64,000 nt of DNA from Nocardia cyriacigeorgica (lineage in GTDB: Bacteria > Actinomycetota > Actinomycetes > Mycobacteriales > Mycobacteriaceae), in the NCBI RefSeq assembly GCF_005863245.1, contig NZ_VBUT01000003.1, positions 655,886-719,885 of the forward strand, given 5' to 3'. Under the pieces are notes generated by a model that made no database searches, was not told the DNA's origin, and worked only from the letters and a program-made list of their open reading frames with translations. The translations under genes and the position numbers were made by a program. Positions 8,215 through 21,262 of this stretch are shown one piece after another (position 1 is the stretch's first letter; every line of letters starts with the position of its first letter).

Positions 8215-9167
8215 GGCATCTACTGACGGTCGCCGACCTGAGTCGCGACGTCGCCACCGAATTGCTGGACGAGGCCGAACGTTTCGAACAGGCGCTGCTC
8301 GGTCGCGAGGTGCACAAGCTGCCCACCCTGCGCGGGCGCACCGTGATGACGGTGTTCTTCGAGAACTCCACCCGCACCCGCGTCTCGTTCGAGGTCGCGG
8401 GCAAGTGGATGAGCGCCGACGTCATCAACGTCAGCGCCAGCAGCTCCTCGGTCGCCAAGGGCGAATCGCTACGCGATACCGCGCTGACCCTGCACGCCGC
8501 CGGCGCCGACGCGCTGATCGTGCGCCATCCGGCCTCGGGTGCGGCGCATCAGATCGCGCGCTGGTTCGAGGACTGGGCGCTCACCACCGGCGGATCGGTC
8601 CCCGCGGTCATCAACGCCGGCGACGGCACCCACCAGCACCCCACCCAGGCCCTGCTGGACGCGCTCACGCTGCGCCAGCGACTCGGCACCATCGAGGGCA
8701 GGCGCGTGGTGATCGTCGGCGACATCCTGCACAGCCGGGTCGCCCGCTCCAACGCCTTCCTGCTGTCCACGCTCGGCGCGGAAGTGGTGCTGGTCGCGCC
8801 GCGCACTCTGCTGCCGACCGGTGTGGAGGGCTGGCCGGTGCGGGTCTCGCACAGCCTCGACGCCGAACTGCCCGGCGCCGACGCGGTGCTGATGCTGCGG
8901 GTGCAGGCCGAACGGATGAACGGCGGGTTCTTCCCGTCGGCCCGCGAGTACGCGGTGAATTACGGCCTGTCCGAACGCAGGCTGGCGCTGCTGGACGAGC
9001 ACGCGGTGGTGCTGCACCCGGGCCCGATGCTGCGCGGTATGGAAATCGCGTCGTCGGTGGCGGATTCGCCCAGGGCCGCGGTGCTGCAACAGGTGACGAA
9101 CGGAGTGCATATGCGAATGGCGGTGCTGTTCCGGCTGCTGGTGGGGACTCAGGAGGCCGTGGCGTGA
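8211..9167 (+). CDS. pyrB: Aspartate carbamoyltransferase catalytic subunit
   Basis: A 318-residue enzyme joining carbamoyl phosphate to L-aspartate, the committed step of pyrimidine synthesis. Carbamoyl-phosphate binding motif [13 protein letters not shown] lies near residues 49-61; [13 protein letters not shown] and HPGPMLRG are the other active-site motifs. GTG 8211 overlaps the pyrR stop by 4 nt. No pyrI regulatory subunit is adjacent, as expected for this type, which works beside PyrC. Confidence 0.95.
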   Translation: MRHLLTVADLSRDVATELLDEAERFEQALLGREVHKLPTLRGRTVMTVFFENSTRTRVSFEVAGKWMSADVINVSASSSSVAKGESLRDTALTLHAAGADALIVRHPASGAAHQIARWFEDWALTTGGSVPAVINAGDGTHQHPTQALLDALTLRQRLGTIEGRRVVIVGDILHSRVARSNAFLLSTLGAEVVLVAPRTLLPTGVEGWPVRVSHSLDAELPGADAVLMLRVQAERMNGGFFPSAREYAVNYGLSERRLALLDEHAVVLHPGPMLRGMEIASSVADSPRAAVLQQVTNGVHMRMAVLFRLLVGTQEAVA

Positions 9168-10486
9168 GCGACTCCGTTTTGCTGAAGGGCGTGCTCGTCT
9201 ACGGCGAGGGCGAGCCGGTGGACGTGCTCGTCGCCGACGGTGAGATCCGCGATATCGCCACCGATCTGGGTGTCATCGACGGCGCCGAGATCATCGACGG
9301 CACGGGCCAGGTCCTGCTGCCCGGCTTCGTCGACCTGCACACCCACCTGCGCGAACCCGGCCGCGAGGACACCGAGACCATCGAGTCCGGTTCCGCCGCC
9401 GCCGCACTCGGCGGCTACACCGCGGTCTTCGCGATGGCCAACACCAACCCGGTGGCCGATTCGCATGTGGTCACCGACCATGTGTGGCGGCGCGGGCAGG
9501 AGGTCGGCCTGGTCGACGTCTACCCGGTCGGCGCCGTCACCGTCGGCCTGGAAGGCAAGCAGCTCGCCGAGATGGGCACCATGGCCGCCGGAATCGGCGC
9601 GGTGCGCATGTTCTCCGACGACGGTCACTGCGTCTACGACCCGCTGATCATGCGGCGCGCCCTGGAGTACGCGAACTCGCTCGGGGTGCTGATCGCCCAG
9701 CATGCCGAGGAGCCGCGGCTCACCGTCGGCGCCGTCGCGCACGAGGGCCCGACCGCCGCCCGCCTGGGCCTGGCCGGCTGGCCGCGCGCCGCGGAGGAAT
9801 CCATCGTCGCCCGCGACGCGCTGCTGGCCCGTGACGCCGGCGCCCGCGTCCACATCTGCCACGCCTCCACCGCCGGCACCGTGGAGTTGGTCAAATGGGC
9901 CAAGTCGCAGGGCATCGCGATCACCGCCGAGGTCACCCCGCATCATCTGCTGCTCGACGATTCGCGGCTGGAAACCTACGACGCGGTCAACAAGGTGAAT
10001 CCGCCGCTGCGCGAGGCCTCCGATGCCGTCGCGCTGCGGCAGGCGCTGGCGGAAGGCATCGTCGACTGCGTCGCCACCGACCACGCCCCGCACGCCGAAC
10101 AGGACAAGTGCTGCGAATTCGCTGCCGCCCGCCCCGGCATGCTCGGGCTCGAGACGGCGCTGTCGATCGTGGTGGAGACCATGGTCCGCCCGGGTCTGCT
10201 GGATTGGCGCGGGGTAGCGAAGGTGATGAGTGAGCGGCCCGCCGAGATCGTCGGGCTCGATGAGCACGGCAGGCCCATCGCGGTCGGTGAACCGGCGAAC
10301 CTGGTGCTGGTCGACCCGGACGCCAGCTGGACGGTGCGGGCGAAGGAACTCGCCAGCATCTCCGACAACACCCCGTACCAGGACATGACGCTGCCCGCTC
10401 GGGTCACCACCACCCTGCTGCGCGGCCGGATCACCGCCCGCGACGGTGTGGCGGCGTCGCCGGCGCGCAGCGGAGGGCAGTCGTAA
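9164..10486 (+). CDS. pyrC: Dihydroorotase
   Basis: A 440-residue type I dihydroorotase of the amidohydrolase superfamily, closing carbamoyl aspartate to dihydroorotate. Metal ligands are in [13 protein letters not shown] (His59, His61); downstream [16 protein letters not shown] and ATDHAPH supply the remaining histidines and the catalytic Asp. The start GTG 9164 overlaps the pyrB stop by 4 nt and has AGGAGG upstream. Confidence 0.95.
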   Translation: MSDSVLLKGVLVYGEGEPVDVLVADGEIRDIATDLGVIDGAEIIDGTGQVLLPGFVDLHTHLREPGREDTETIESGSAAAALGGYTAVFAMANTNPVADSHVVTDHVWRRGQEVGLVDVYPVGAVTVGLEGKQLAEMGTMAAGIGAVRMFSDDGHCVYDPLIMRRALEYANSLGVLIAQHAEEPRLTVGAVAHEGPTAARLGLAGWPRAAEESIVARDALLARDAGARVHICHASTAGTVELVKWAKSQGIAITAEVTPHHLLLDDSRLETYDAVNKVNPPLREASDAVALRQALAEGIVDCVATDHAPHAEQDKCCEFAAARPGMLGLETALSIVVETMVRPGLLDWRGVAKVMSERPAEIVGLDEHGRPIAVGEPANLVLVDPDASWTVRAKELASISDNTPYQDMTLPARVTTTLLRGRITARDGVAASPARSGGQS

Positions 10487-10980
10487 TGGAACGCACATTG
10501 TGGGTGGTCGGGCTGGCGCTGCTGTGGGCCGTGCTGATCTACCTGATGTACCGGGGCTGGCAGAACCGGGCCGCCCGGCAGGCCGAGCGCATCGGCGAAC
10601 TGCCGCCGGTGCCGCAGGAACTGGGCGCTCAGCTGCTCGAACCGACCACCGGCCTCTATCTCGGCAGCACCATGGCGCCGAGCTGGCAGGACCGGATCGC
10701 GGTCGGCGACCTGGGCTTCCGGGCCAATGCCGAACTCACCCGGTTCGAGAAAGGCATCCTGCTCGAGCGCGATGGCGCGTCGGTGATCTGGATCCCGCAG
10801 GAATCGATCACCGCGGTGCGCACCGAACGCGGGCACGCGGGCAAGGTGATGACAGAAGATGGTGTGCTGGTGATTCGCTGGAAGCTGCCGACCGGGACCG
10901 AGATCGACACCGGATTCCGAGGAGACGACAAGACGGTGTATCCGGCGTGGGCACAGATGACGACGGGAGACGAGGGATGA
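10486..10980 (+). CDS. Membrane-anchored PH-like protein of the pyr operon
   Basis: A 164-residue protein with one N-terminal membrane helix ([20 protein letters not shown]) and a soluble domain. It occupies the position of Rv1382 between pyrC and carA in mycobacteria, and looks like the same small PH-like family ([20 protein letters not shown] then TAVRTERG). Its role is unknown. ATG 10486 overlaps the pyrC stop by 1 nt and its own stop overlaps carA by 4 nt, so it is translated with the operon. Confidence 0.75.
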   Translation: MERTLWVVGLALLWAVLIYLMYRGWQNRAARQAERIGELPPVPQELGAQLLEPTTGLYLGSTMAPSWQDRIAVGDLGFRANAELTRFEKGILLERDGASVIWIPQESITAVRTERGHAGKVMTEDGVLVIRWKLPTGTEIDTGFRGDDKTVYPAWAQMTTGDEG

Positions 10981-12097
10981 GCGGAAAGAACGAAGCGGCC
11001 TTGGTGCTGGAGGATGGCCGGGTTTTCCGTGGCACCTCCTACGGCGCCGTCGGCGAGACCTTGGGTGAGGCGGTGTTCTGCACCGCGATGACCGGTTATC
11101 AGGAAACTCTCACCGACCCCAGCTATCACCGCCAGATCGTGGTGGCCACGGCCCCGCAGATCGGCAACACGGGCTGGAACGACGAGGACGACGAGTCCAG
11201 CAAGATCTGGGTCGCCGGCTACGCCGTGCGCGACCCCGCGCGCCGCGCCTCGAACTGGCGCGCCACCCGCACACTGCCCGAGGAGCTGCGACGGCAGGAC
11301 GTCGTCGGCATCGCGGGCATCGACACCCGTGCGGTGGTGCGGCATCTGCGCACCCGCGGTTCGATGAAGGCGGGCATCTTCAGCGGTGACGCCGTCGCCG
11401 CCTCCGTCGACGAACTGGTGGCCAGGGTCAACGGCCAGCCGTCCATGCTCGGCGCGGATCTGGCCGAGGAGGTCAGCACCGACGGCCTCTACACCATCGA
11501 GCCCACCGGCGAGCATCGCTTCACCGTGGTCGCCGTCGACCTCGGCATCAAGACCAACACCCCGCGCATGTTCGCCGAACGCGGCATCCGCGTGCATGTG
11601 GTGCCGTCGGGTACCTCGTTCGACCAGATCCAGGAGCTGAAGCCGAACGGCGTGTTCCTGTCCAACGGTCCGGGCGACCCGGCCACCCAGGACGGCGCGG
11701 TCGAGCTCACCCGCCAGATCCTCGGTGCCGGCCTGCCGCTGTTCGGCATCTGCTTCGGCAACCAGATCCTGGGCCGGGCGCTCGGCCGTGGCACCTACAA
11801 GATGAAGTTCGGCCACCGCGGCATCAACATCCCGGTCGTCGAGCACGAGACCGGCCGCATCTCGATCACCGCGCAGAACCACGGCTTCGCCCTCGAAGGC
11901 GAGCAGGGTGAGCAGTTCGACACCCCGTTCGGCAAGGCCGAGGTCAGCCACGTCTGCGCCAACGACGGCACCGTCGAGGGCGTGCGCCTGGTCGACGGTC
12001 GCGCGTTCTCCGTGCAGTACCACCCCGAAGCCGCCGCCGGCCCCCATGACGCCGCGTACTTGTTCGACCGTTTCGCCGGTCTGATGGAAGGAGCCTG

Positions 12098-12098
<1 letters not shown>
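10977..12098 (+). CDS. carA: Carbamoyl-phosphate synthase small subunit
   Basis: A 373-residue glutamine amidotransferase subunit that supplies ammonia to CarB. The N-terminal CPSase domain has [15 protein letters not shown]; the C-terminal class I amidotransferase has the nucleophile Cys in [11 protein letters not shown], with [10 protein letters not shown] carrying the catalytic His. ATG 10977 overlaps the upstream gene by 4 nt; the stop overlaps carB by 1 nt, matching a one-to-one subunit ratio. Confidence 0.96.
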
Positions 12099-15439
<3,341 letters not shown>

Positions 15440-15468
15440 GCCACGACCAGGAGAGCGGAGCGGGATCG

Positions 15469-16293
15469 GTGCAGACCTTCGGCGACCGGCTACAGCACGC
15501 GATGCGGCAGTTCGGGCCGCTGTGCGTCGGCATCGATCCGCATCCGGCCCTGCTGGCCCAGTGGGGCCTGACCGACGACGTGGACGGTCTGGAGGCCTTC
15601 GCCGAGATCTGCGTGGAGGCCTTCGACGGCTGCGTCGCCCTGGTCAAACCGCAGGTGGCGTTCTTCGAGGTGTACGGCGCGGGCGGGATCGGGGTGCTCG
15701 AGCGCACCATCGAGGTGTTGCGCGATTCCGGCACGCTGGTGCTGGCCGACGCCAAACGCGGCGATATCGGCTCGACCATGGACGCCTACGCCCGCGCCTG
15801 GCTCGGCGACGGCCCGCTGAGCTCGGACGCGGTGACGGTGTCGCCGTATCTCGGCTTCGGCTCGCTCGATCCGGCCCTGGAGTTGGCGCAGGCCAACCAC
15901 CGCGGGGTGTTCGTGCTCGCCGCGACCTCCAACCCCGAAGGCGCGCAACTGCAACGGATCACCGCCGGCGACGGGCGCACCATCGCCCAGACGGTCGTCG
16001 ACGCCGCCGCGGCTCGCAACGCCGGCGACGGCTTCGGCTCGGTCGGTGTCGTGGTCGGCGCCACCCTCACCGAGGCGCCGGATCTGGGCGCGCTCAACGG
16101 GCCGATCCTCATGCCGGGGGTCGGCGCGCAGGGCGGGGGAGCGGAGTCGATTCGCGGCCTGGTCCCGCGGCACCTGCTGCGCGGTGTGGTGCCCAACGCC
16201 TCCCGTGAGGTGTTGCGCGAGGGGCCGTCGGTGCCCGCGCTGCGTGCGCGCGTGGCGGCCCTTCAGGAAGAATTCGGTTTCCTCCAGGCCTAG
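15469..16293 (+). CDS. pyrF: Orotidine 5'-phosphate decarboxylase
   Basis: A 274-residue type 2 OMP decarboxylase, last step to UMP. Motifs: [12 protein letters not shown], the catalytic [17 protein letters not shown] and [10 protein letters not shown] phosphate loop. GTG 15469 was preferred because GGAG lies 8 nt upstream and the protein then aligns with mycobacterial PyrF; GTG 15436, which overlaps the carB stop in the GTGA manner seen elsewhere in this operon, is a credible alternative adding 11 residues. Confidence 0.93.
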   Translation: MQTFGDRLQHAMRQFGPLCVGIDPHPALLAQWGLTDDVDGLEAFAEICVEAFDGCVALVKPQVAFFEVYGAGGIGVLERTIEVLRDSGTLVLADAKRGDIGSTMDAYARAWLGDGPLSSDAVTVSPYLGFGSLDPALELAQANHRGVFVLAATSNPEGAQLQRITAGDGRTIAQTVVDAAAARNAGDGFGSVGVVVGATLTEAPDLGALNGPILMPGVGAQGGGAESIRGLVPRHLLRGVVPNASREVLREGPSVPALRARVAALQEEFGFLQA

Positions 16294-17157
16294 TCAGCGC
16301 CCGCGGTACACGATCATCGCGTACCCGGCGGCCGTTTCGGCACGGGTGTCTCATCCACGACGCAACGGCCGGGGTGCTGGTATTGGCGTCGCGGCGGTGA
16401 GATGCTGTTGAGGTTGATCGGGGGATCTCCGGCGGGGCAATAGTCGGCGGTTTTCCATCACAGCACCTCGCGCTTGCGGGGGACATCAGGTCCGGCCCGC
16501 CCACCCCTCGGGCCGGGCCTGATCCATGTCCGGCGCCGGTGTGTGATGCGCCAGTGCATGAGGTGCGTTTGCTGGTGTCCTGACGGCCCGCTGAAACGCT
16601 ATGTGGTCAGTTGGCGGCCCGGGCACCCGGCGCGGCGTTGTCAGTGCCCATAGACGCGTCTGCCTGCCGCTACGGCCCTGTTCGGCGCGCCTGTCCCGTG
16701 CACATCGCGTCGCCGCGGCGCGCCGTGGGCCGTCGCCCATGGGCCCGATGGCGGGGTCTGCGCGCTCCACGCATGCGGTCCGATGTTCGCGCACAGGATG
16801 CCCGGCACGCGACACGCACATCATTTCCGCAGCGACACGCAGAAATTTTCCAGAAAGTTCCTGGTCGTGGGGTTGTGGGTTTGCCGGCGGCGGTGACGGC
16901 GCCGTGGCAACCGCCCCGCTAATTCGTCCCGTGTACGAAAACGCCCTGCGTGCAGGCTGTTTCGTGGATTCGAACCAGTGTTCGGAAGGGTGGGCGAGCC
17001 GGGTTCGGCATTGCGTCCGGCGTCCCCTACGGCATCGTCGAATCATGCGCTGACCTGGGGGGTGGGTTCGCAATCGGCCGCGGTCGTGGGTACGGTCGCT
17101 GTCACTGCCGGGTAATTGGGCAGTAGTTGATGCAATGAACGATGAGACGGAGGAACC
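16294..17157. other. 864-bp gene-free region between pyrF and mihF
   Basis: No frame has a credible ribosome site plus recognisable product. It contains a strong hairpin at 16485-16523 and AT-richer sequence around 16820-16990 that may hold the mihF promoter. In M. tuberculosis the PE15/PPE20 pair sits here; nothing like PE/PPE is visible. Confidence 0.5.
16485..16523 (+). terminator. Strong hairpin downstream of the pyr operon
   Basis: Arms 16485-16499 (atcaggtccggcccg) and 16509-16523 pair over 15 positions with one G-U wobble and a 9-nt loop. It lies about 190 nt after pyrF; no T-tract follows. Confidence 0.5.
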
Positions 17158-17478
17158 GTGGCCCTTCCCCAGCTGACTGACGAGCAGCGCGCCGCTGCTT
17201 TGGAGAAGGCGGCGGCCGCTCGCCGCACTCGGGCGGAGCTCAAGGATCGCTTGAAGCGTGGCGGCACCGACCTGAAGAGCGTCCTCAACGACGCCGAGAC
17301 CAATGAGATCATCGGCAAGATGAAGGTGTCGGCCCTGCTCGAGGCCCTGCCCAAGGTCGGCAAGGTCAAGGCGGCCGAGATCATGACCGAGCTGGAGATC
17401 GCTCCCACCCGCCGTCTGCGCGGTCTGGGCGATCGGCAGCGCAAGGCCCTGCTGGCCAAGTTCGACCTCGGCGCCTGA
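17158..17478 (+). CDS. mihF: Actinobacterial integration host factor
   Basis: A 106-residue basic nucleoid protein. The conserved core runs AALEKAAAARRTRAELKDRL, then SALLEALPKVGKVKAAEIM, a helix-two-turns-helix DNA-binding motif, and RRLRGLGDRQRKALL. The actinobacterial IHF is monomeric, bends DNA and is essential in mycobacteria; it is unrelated to the proteobacterial heterodimer. GTG 17158 has GGAGG 6 nt upstream, the expected start for this length. Confidence 0.93.
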   Translation: MALPQLTDEQRAAALEKAAAARRTRAELKDRLKRGGTDLKSVLNDAETNEIIGKMKVSALLEALPKVGKVKAAEIMTELEIAPTRRLRGLGDRQRKALLAKFDLGA

Positions 17479-17499
17479 CAACCGCCGGTGGTCGAACAC

Positions 17500-18072
17500 A
17501 TGACGAAGGGTCGGCTGGTCGTTCTGGTCGGCCCCTCGGCCGTGGGCAAGTCCACCGTGGTGCGCTGCGTTCGCGAACGCCTACCGCACCTGGTGTTCAG
17601 CGTGTCGGCCACAACCCGGGCCCCCCGGCCCGGGGAGGTCGACGGCCGTGACTACCGGTTCGTCAGCCGCGAAGAGTTCGACGCGATGATCGAGGCCGGG
17701 GATCTGCTCGAATGGGCCGATATCCACGGCGGACTCCAGCGCTCGGGCACCCCGGCCGCCCCGGTCCGCGCGGCGCTGGCCGAAGGCCTGCCGGTGCTGA
17801 TCGAGGTCGATCTGGAAGGCGCCCGCTCGGTCCGCAAGGCGATGCCGGAAGCGCTGCTGGTGTTCTTGGCCCCGCCCAGCTGGGACGAGCTGGTATCGCG
17901 GCTGCGTTCGCGTGGCACCGAATCGCCGGAGGTCATCGAGCGCAGGCTGGAGACCGCACGCACCGAACTGGCCGCCTGTGACGAGTTCGACATCGTGATC
18001 GTGAACGACGAGGTGACCAGCGCCTGCGAGCAGTTGGTATCGTTGTTCGTTAGCACAAATTCGAGTTCGTGA
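17500..18072 (+). CDS. gmk: Guanylate kinase
   Basis: A 190-residue P-loop kinase that phosphorylates GMP with ATP. Walker A is GPSAVGKST (residues 13-21); the GMP-binding region is [20 protein letters not shown] and the lid is around [12 protein letters not shown] 17500 was chosen because GGTGG lies 8 nt upstream; GTG 17488 is a 4-residue longer alternative. It follows mihF by 21 bp and precedes rpoZ. Confidence 0.94.
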   Translation: MTKGRLVVLVGPSAVGKSTVVRCVRERLPHLVFSVSATTRAPRPGEVDGRDYRFVSREEFDAMIEAGDLLEWADIHGGLQRSGTPAAPVRAALAEGLPVLIEVDLEGARSVRKAMPEALLVFLAPPSWDELVSRLRSRGTESPEVIERRLETARTELAACDEFDIVIVNDEVTSACEQLVSLFVSTNSSS

Positions 18073-18119
18073 CACCCGTCCGCGACAACATCGGTCAACA
18101 ACCCGCAGGAGCCCCCCTA

Positions 18120-18401
18120 GTGAGCAGTACGGACACCATCTCCGCGCCCGCCTACGACACTCCGATCGGCCTCACCAACCCGCCGATCGACGAGCTGCTC
18201 GAGCGCACCTCGTCCAAGTACGCCCTGGTCATCTACGCCGCCAAGCGGGCACGTCAGATCAACGATTACTACAACCAGCTCGGCGACGGCATCCTCGAAT
18301 ACGTCGGCCCGCTGGTCGAGCCCATCGCGCAGGAGAAGCCGCTGTCGGTGGCCATGCGTGAGATCCACGCCGACCTGCTCGAGCACACCGAAGGCGAGTG
18401 A
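18120..18401 (+). CDS. rpoZ: RNA polymerase omega subunit
   Basis: A 93-residue omega subunit, chaperone of the beta' subunit. The conserved core [20 protein letters not shown] and [19 protein letters not shown] match mycobacterial RpoZ nearly residue for residue. GTG 18120 was chosen because AGGAG lies 8 nt upstream; a longer in-frame start at 18069 has no ribosome site and overlaps gmk. Confidence 0.95.
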   Translation: MSSTDTISAPAYDTPIGLTNPPIDELLERTSSKYALVIYAAKRARQINDYYNQLGDGILEYVGPLVEPIAQEKPLSVAMREIHADLLEHTEGE

Positions 18402-18418
18402 CCACGTCCCGGTGAGAC

Positions 18419-18433
18419 CGGTGCACGGCACCG
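18419..18433 (+). terminator. Small GC hairpin between rpoZ and coaBC
   Basis: CGGTGC-ACG-GCACCG forms a 6-bp stem in the 84-bp gap. It may be a partial terminator or processing site. Confidence 0.3.
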
Positions 18434-18485
18434 CGGCTCGCCGGGCACATCGGGCGCTGGTGTCCCGCACAACACAGGAGGCGCA

Positions 18486-19709
18486 ATGACCACACGGGTC
18501 GTTGTCGGGGTCGGCGGGGGCATCGCCGCCTACAAGGCGTGCGCGCTGGTGCGCCGCTTCACCGAAACCGGGCACGAGGTCCGGGTCATTCCCACCGAGT
18601 CCGCCCTGCAGTTCGTCGGCAAGGCCACCTTCGAGGCGCTCACCGGCAATCCCGTGAACACCGGGGTCTTCTCCGACGTGCCCGAAGTGCCGCATGTGCG
18701 CCTCGGCCAGGAAGCCGACCTCGTCGTCATCGCGCCCGCGACCGCCGATCTGATGGCGCGTGCCGCCACCGGCCGCGCCGACGATCTGCTCACCGCCACT
18801 CTGCTCACCGCGCGATGTCCCATCCTGTTCGCGCCCGCGATGCACACCGAGATGTGGGAGCATCCGGCCACCGTCGCCAACGTCGCCACCCTGCGCGCGC
18901 ACGGCGCCAATGTGATGGAACCGGCCTCGGGCCGGCTCACCGGCACCGACACCGGTCCGGGACGTCTGCCCGAACCCGAGGAGATCTTCGGACTGGCCTC
19001 GCTGCTGCTCGAGCGCGCCGACGCCATTCCGCGTGACCTCGAGGGCCGCCGGGTGGTCATCACCGCTGGTGGCACCAGGGAACCGCTGGACCCGGTGCGT
19101 TTCCTGGGTAACCGCAGCTCCGGTAAGCAGGGTTACGCCCTGGCCCGGGTCGCGGCCCAGCGCGGCGCGCACGTCACGCTCATCGCGGGCAACACCATCG
19201 AGATGGCGGCACCCGCGGCCGTCGAACTGGTGCACATCACCACCGCCGAACAGCTCAAGACCGCGGTGGACAAGCACGCGGCCGGTGCGGACGCGGTGAT
19301 CATGGCGGCGGCGGTGGCCGATTTCCGGCCCACCAACGTGGCCGCGGCCAAGATCAAGAAGGGTGCCGGCGAACCCGACACCATCGCCCTGACCAAGAAC
19401 GACGACATTCTCGCCGGTCTGGTCCAGGCCCGCGCCGACGGACAGCTACCTGGGACCGCGATCGTCGGATTCGCCGCCGAAACCGGTGACGAACACGGCG
19501 ACGTGCTCACCCACGCGCGCGCCAAACTGGCCCGCAAGGGGTGCGATCTGCTCGTCGTGAACGCGGTCGGTGAAGGCAAGGCGTTCGAAGTCGACACCAA
19601 CGACGGCTGGCTGCTCGGCGCCGACGGCACCGAGCAGGCACTCGACCACGGATCCAAGGCGCTGCTGGCCAGCCGGGTGCTCGATGCGCTCGGGCCGCTG
19701 CTGAGCTGA
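18486..19709 (+). CDS. coaBC: Bifunctional CoaBC (PPC synthetase/decarboxylase)
   Basis: A 407-residue two-domain enzyme of coenzyme A synthesis. The N-terminal flavin-dependent decarboxylase (CoaC) has GGIAAYKA, the catalytic His in VPHVRLG and substrate motif FAPAMHTEMW (the PAMH form seen in actinobacteria instead of PAMN). The C-terminal synthetase (CoaB) starts about residue 190 with VVITAGGTREPLDPVR, NRSSGKQG and the AAAVADF and KIKK motifs. ATG 18486 has AGGAGG 5 nt upstream. Confidence 0.95.
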   Translation: MTTRVVVGVGGGIAAYKACALVRRFTETGHEVRVIPTESALQFVGKATFEALTGNPVNTGVFSDVPEVPHVRLGQEADLVVIAPATADLMARAATGRADDLLTATLLTARCPILFAPAMHTEMWEHPATVANVATLRAHGANVMEPASGRLTGTDTGPGRLPEPEEIFGLASLLLERADAIPRDLEGRRVVITAGGTREPLDPVRFLGNRSSGKQGYALARVAAQRGAHVTLIAGNTIEMAAPAAVELVHITTAEQLKTAVDKHAAGADAVIMAAAVADFRPTNVAAAKIKKGAGEPDTIALTKNDDILAGLVQARADGQLPGTAIVGFAAETGDEHGDVLTHARAKLARKGCDLLVVNAVGEGKAFEVDTNDGWLLGADGTEQALDHGSKALLASRVLDALGPLLS

Positions 19710-20037
19710 GCGGCCCGCCCGGCCGCCGACCATGGGGTGCTGCGAGATGCATTGCGGGAGCGAGGTAATCGTGCCAACTGCATGCGCGACAGCCCGGCGG
19801 CAGCGTCTAATGGGAACGGGAAATCGAACGATGCCATCGCGAGCCGGGACCGCGGTCCGGGACGGCGGACCGGCGCGTCGGTGGTTTGGAATAGTCTGGG
19901 ATCAGGGTTCGCGCCCGGCGTGGCACCGTTGCCGCCGCGACGAGCGATGTCGCCGACCGTAGGCATCGCACCAGCGGCAATGCGGCGCTAGGGTCGCAAA
20001 CCGAGAAGAGCAACCCGTTGAGGGAGAGGGAACAACT
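19710..20037. other. 328-bp gap between coaBC and metK
   Basis: No gene. A 6-bp GC stem (19710-19715 with 19721-19726) touches the coaBC stop and could be a weak terminator. No SAM riboswitch consensus was recognised before metK; the promoter was not located. Confidence 0.4.
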
Positions 20038-21249
20038 GTGCGCACGACCGGCAGTCGGCTATTCACCAGTGAGTCCGTGACCGAGGGTCATCCGGACAAG
20101 ATCTGTGACGCCATCAGCGATTCCATCCTCGACGCGTTGCTGGCGGAGGACCCGCGCAGCCGGGTGGCGGTGGAAACCCTGGTCACCACCGGCCAGGTGC
20201 ATGTCGCCGGTGAGGTCACCACCGAGGCGTACGCGGACATTCCGCGCATCGTCCGGGAGAAGGTGCTCGAGATCGGATACGACTCCTCGGCAAAGGGTTT
20301 CGACGGAAACTCCTGCGGTGTCAACATCGCGATCGGCGCGCAGTCGCCGGACATCGCGCAGGGCGTGGACACCTCGCACGAGGCGCGCGTCGGCGGCTCC
20401 GACGACGAGATCGAACAGCAGGGCGCCGGTGATCAGGGCCTGATGTTCGGCTACGCCACCACCGACACCCCCGAGCTGATGCCGCTGCCGATCGCGCTGG
20501 CGCACCGGCTCTCGCGCAAGCTCACCGAGGTCCGCAAGTCGGGTGTGCTGCCCTACCTGCGGCCCGACGGCAAGACCCAGGTCACCATCGAATACGACGG
20601 TGACCGGCCCGTTCGGCTGGATACCGTCGTCATCTCCACTCAGCACGCCGCCGATATCGACCTGGACAACCTGCTCGCCCCCGATATCCGCGAGAAGGTC
20701 GTCGACGCGGTGCTGGCCGATCTGGCGCTGCCCAGCCTCGACGTGTCCGATGTGCGGCTGCTGGTCAACCCCACCGGCAAGTTCGTGCTCGGCGGCCCGA
20801 TGGGTGACGCGGGCCTGACCGGCCGCAAGATCATCGTCGACACCTACGGCGGCATGGCCCGCCACGGTGGTGGCGCGTTCTCCGGTAAGGACCCGTCCAA
20901 GGTCGACCGCTCGGCCGCCTACGCGATGCGCTGGGTCGCCAAGAACGTCGTCGCAGCCGGGCTGTCGGACCGGGTGGAGGTGCAGGTCGCCTACGCCATC
21001 GGCAAGGCCGCTCCGGTCGGGTTGTTCGTGGAGACCTTCGGCACCGAGAAGGTGGATCCGGCGCGCATCGCCGGCGCCATCACCGAGGTGTTCGACCTGC
21101 GTCCTGGCGCGATCATCCGCGACCTGGACCTGCTGCGCCCGATCTACGCGCCGACCGCCGCGTACGGCCACTTCGGCCGCACCGACGTCGACCTGCCCTG
21201 GGAGCACACCGACCGCGCCGACAAGCTGCGCGCCGCCGCCGGCCTGTAG
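20038..21249 (+). CDS. metK: S-adenosylmethionine synthase
   Basis: A 403-residue enzyme making SAM from methionine and ATP. Signature motifs are intact: [13 protein letters not shown] (residues 16-28), the methionine-loop region [11 protein letters not shown] and the P-loop-like [22 protein letters not shown] start with AGGGAGAGG upstream. priA begins 13 nt after the stop, so the two are probably cotranscribed. Confidence 0.96.
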   Translation: MRTTGSRLFTSESVTEGHPDKICDAISDSILDALLAEDPRSRVAVETLVTTGQVHVAGEVTTEAYADIPRIVREKVLEIGYDSSAKGFDGNSCGVNIAIGAQSPDIAQGVDTSHEARVGGSDDEIEQQGAGDQGLMFGYATTDTPELMPLPIALAHRLSRKLTEVRKSGVLPYLRPDGKTQVTIEYDGDRPVRLDTVVISTQHAADIDLDNLLAPDIREKVVDAVLADLALPSLDVSDVRLLVNPTGKFVLGGPMGDAGLTGRKIIVDTYGGMARHGGGAFSGKDPSKVDRSAAYAMRWVAKNVVAAGLSDRVEVQVAYAIGKAAPVGLFVETFGTEKVDPARIAGAITEVFDLRPGAIIRDLDLLRPIYAPTAAYGHFGRTDVDLPWEHTDRADKLRAAAGL

Positions 21250-21262
21250 TTTCCGCGCCCGG

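Noticed and set aside
16601..17053. 150-codon plus-strand frame before mihF
   Set aside because: No ribosome site, Arg/Cys-rich product without similarity to known families.
19710..20037. SAM riboswitch before metK
   Set aside because: No SAM-I, SAM-II or SAM-IV consensus could be recognised in the gap.
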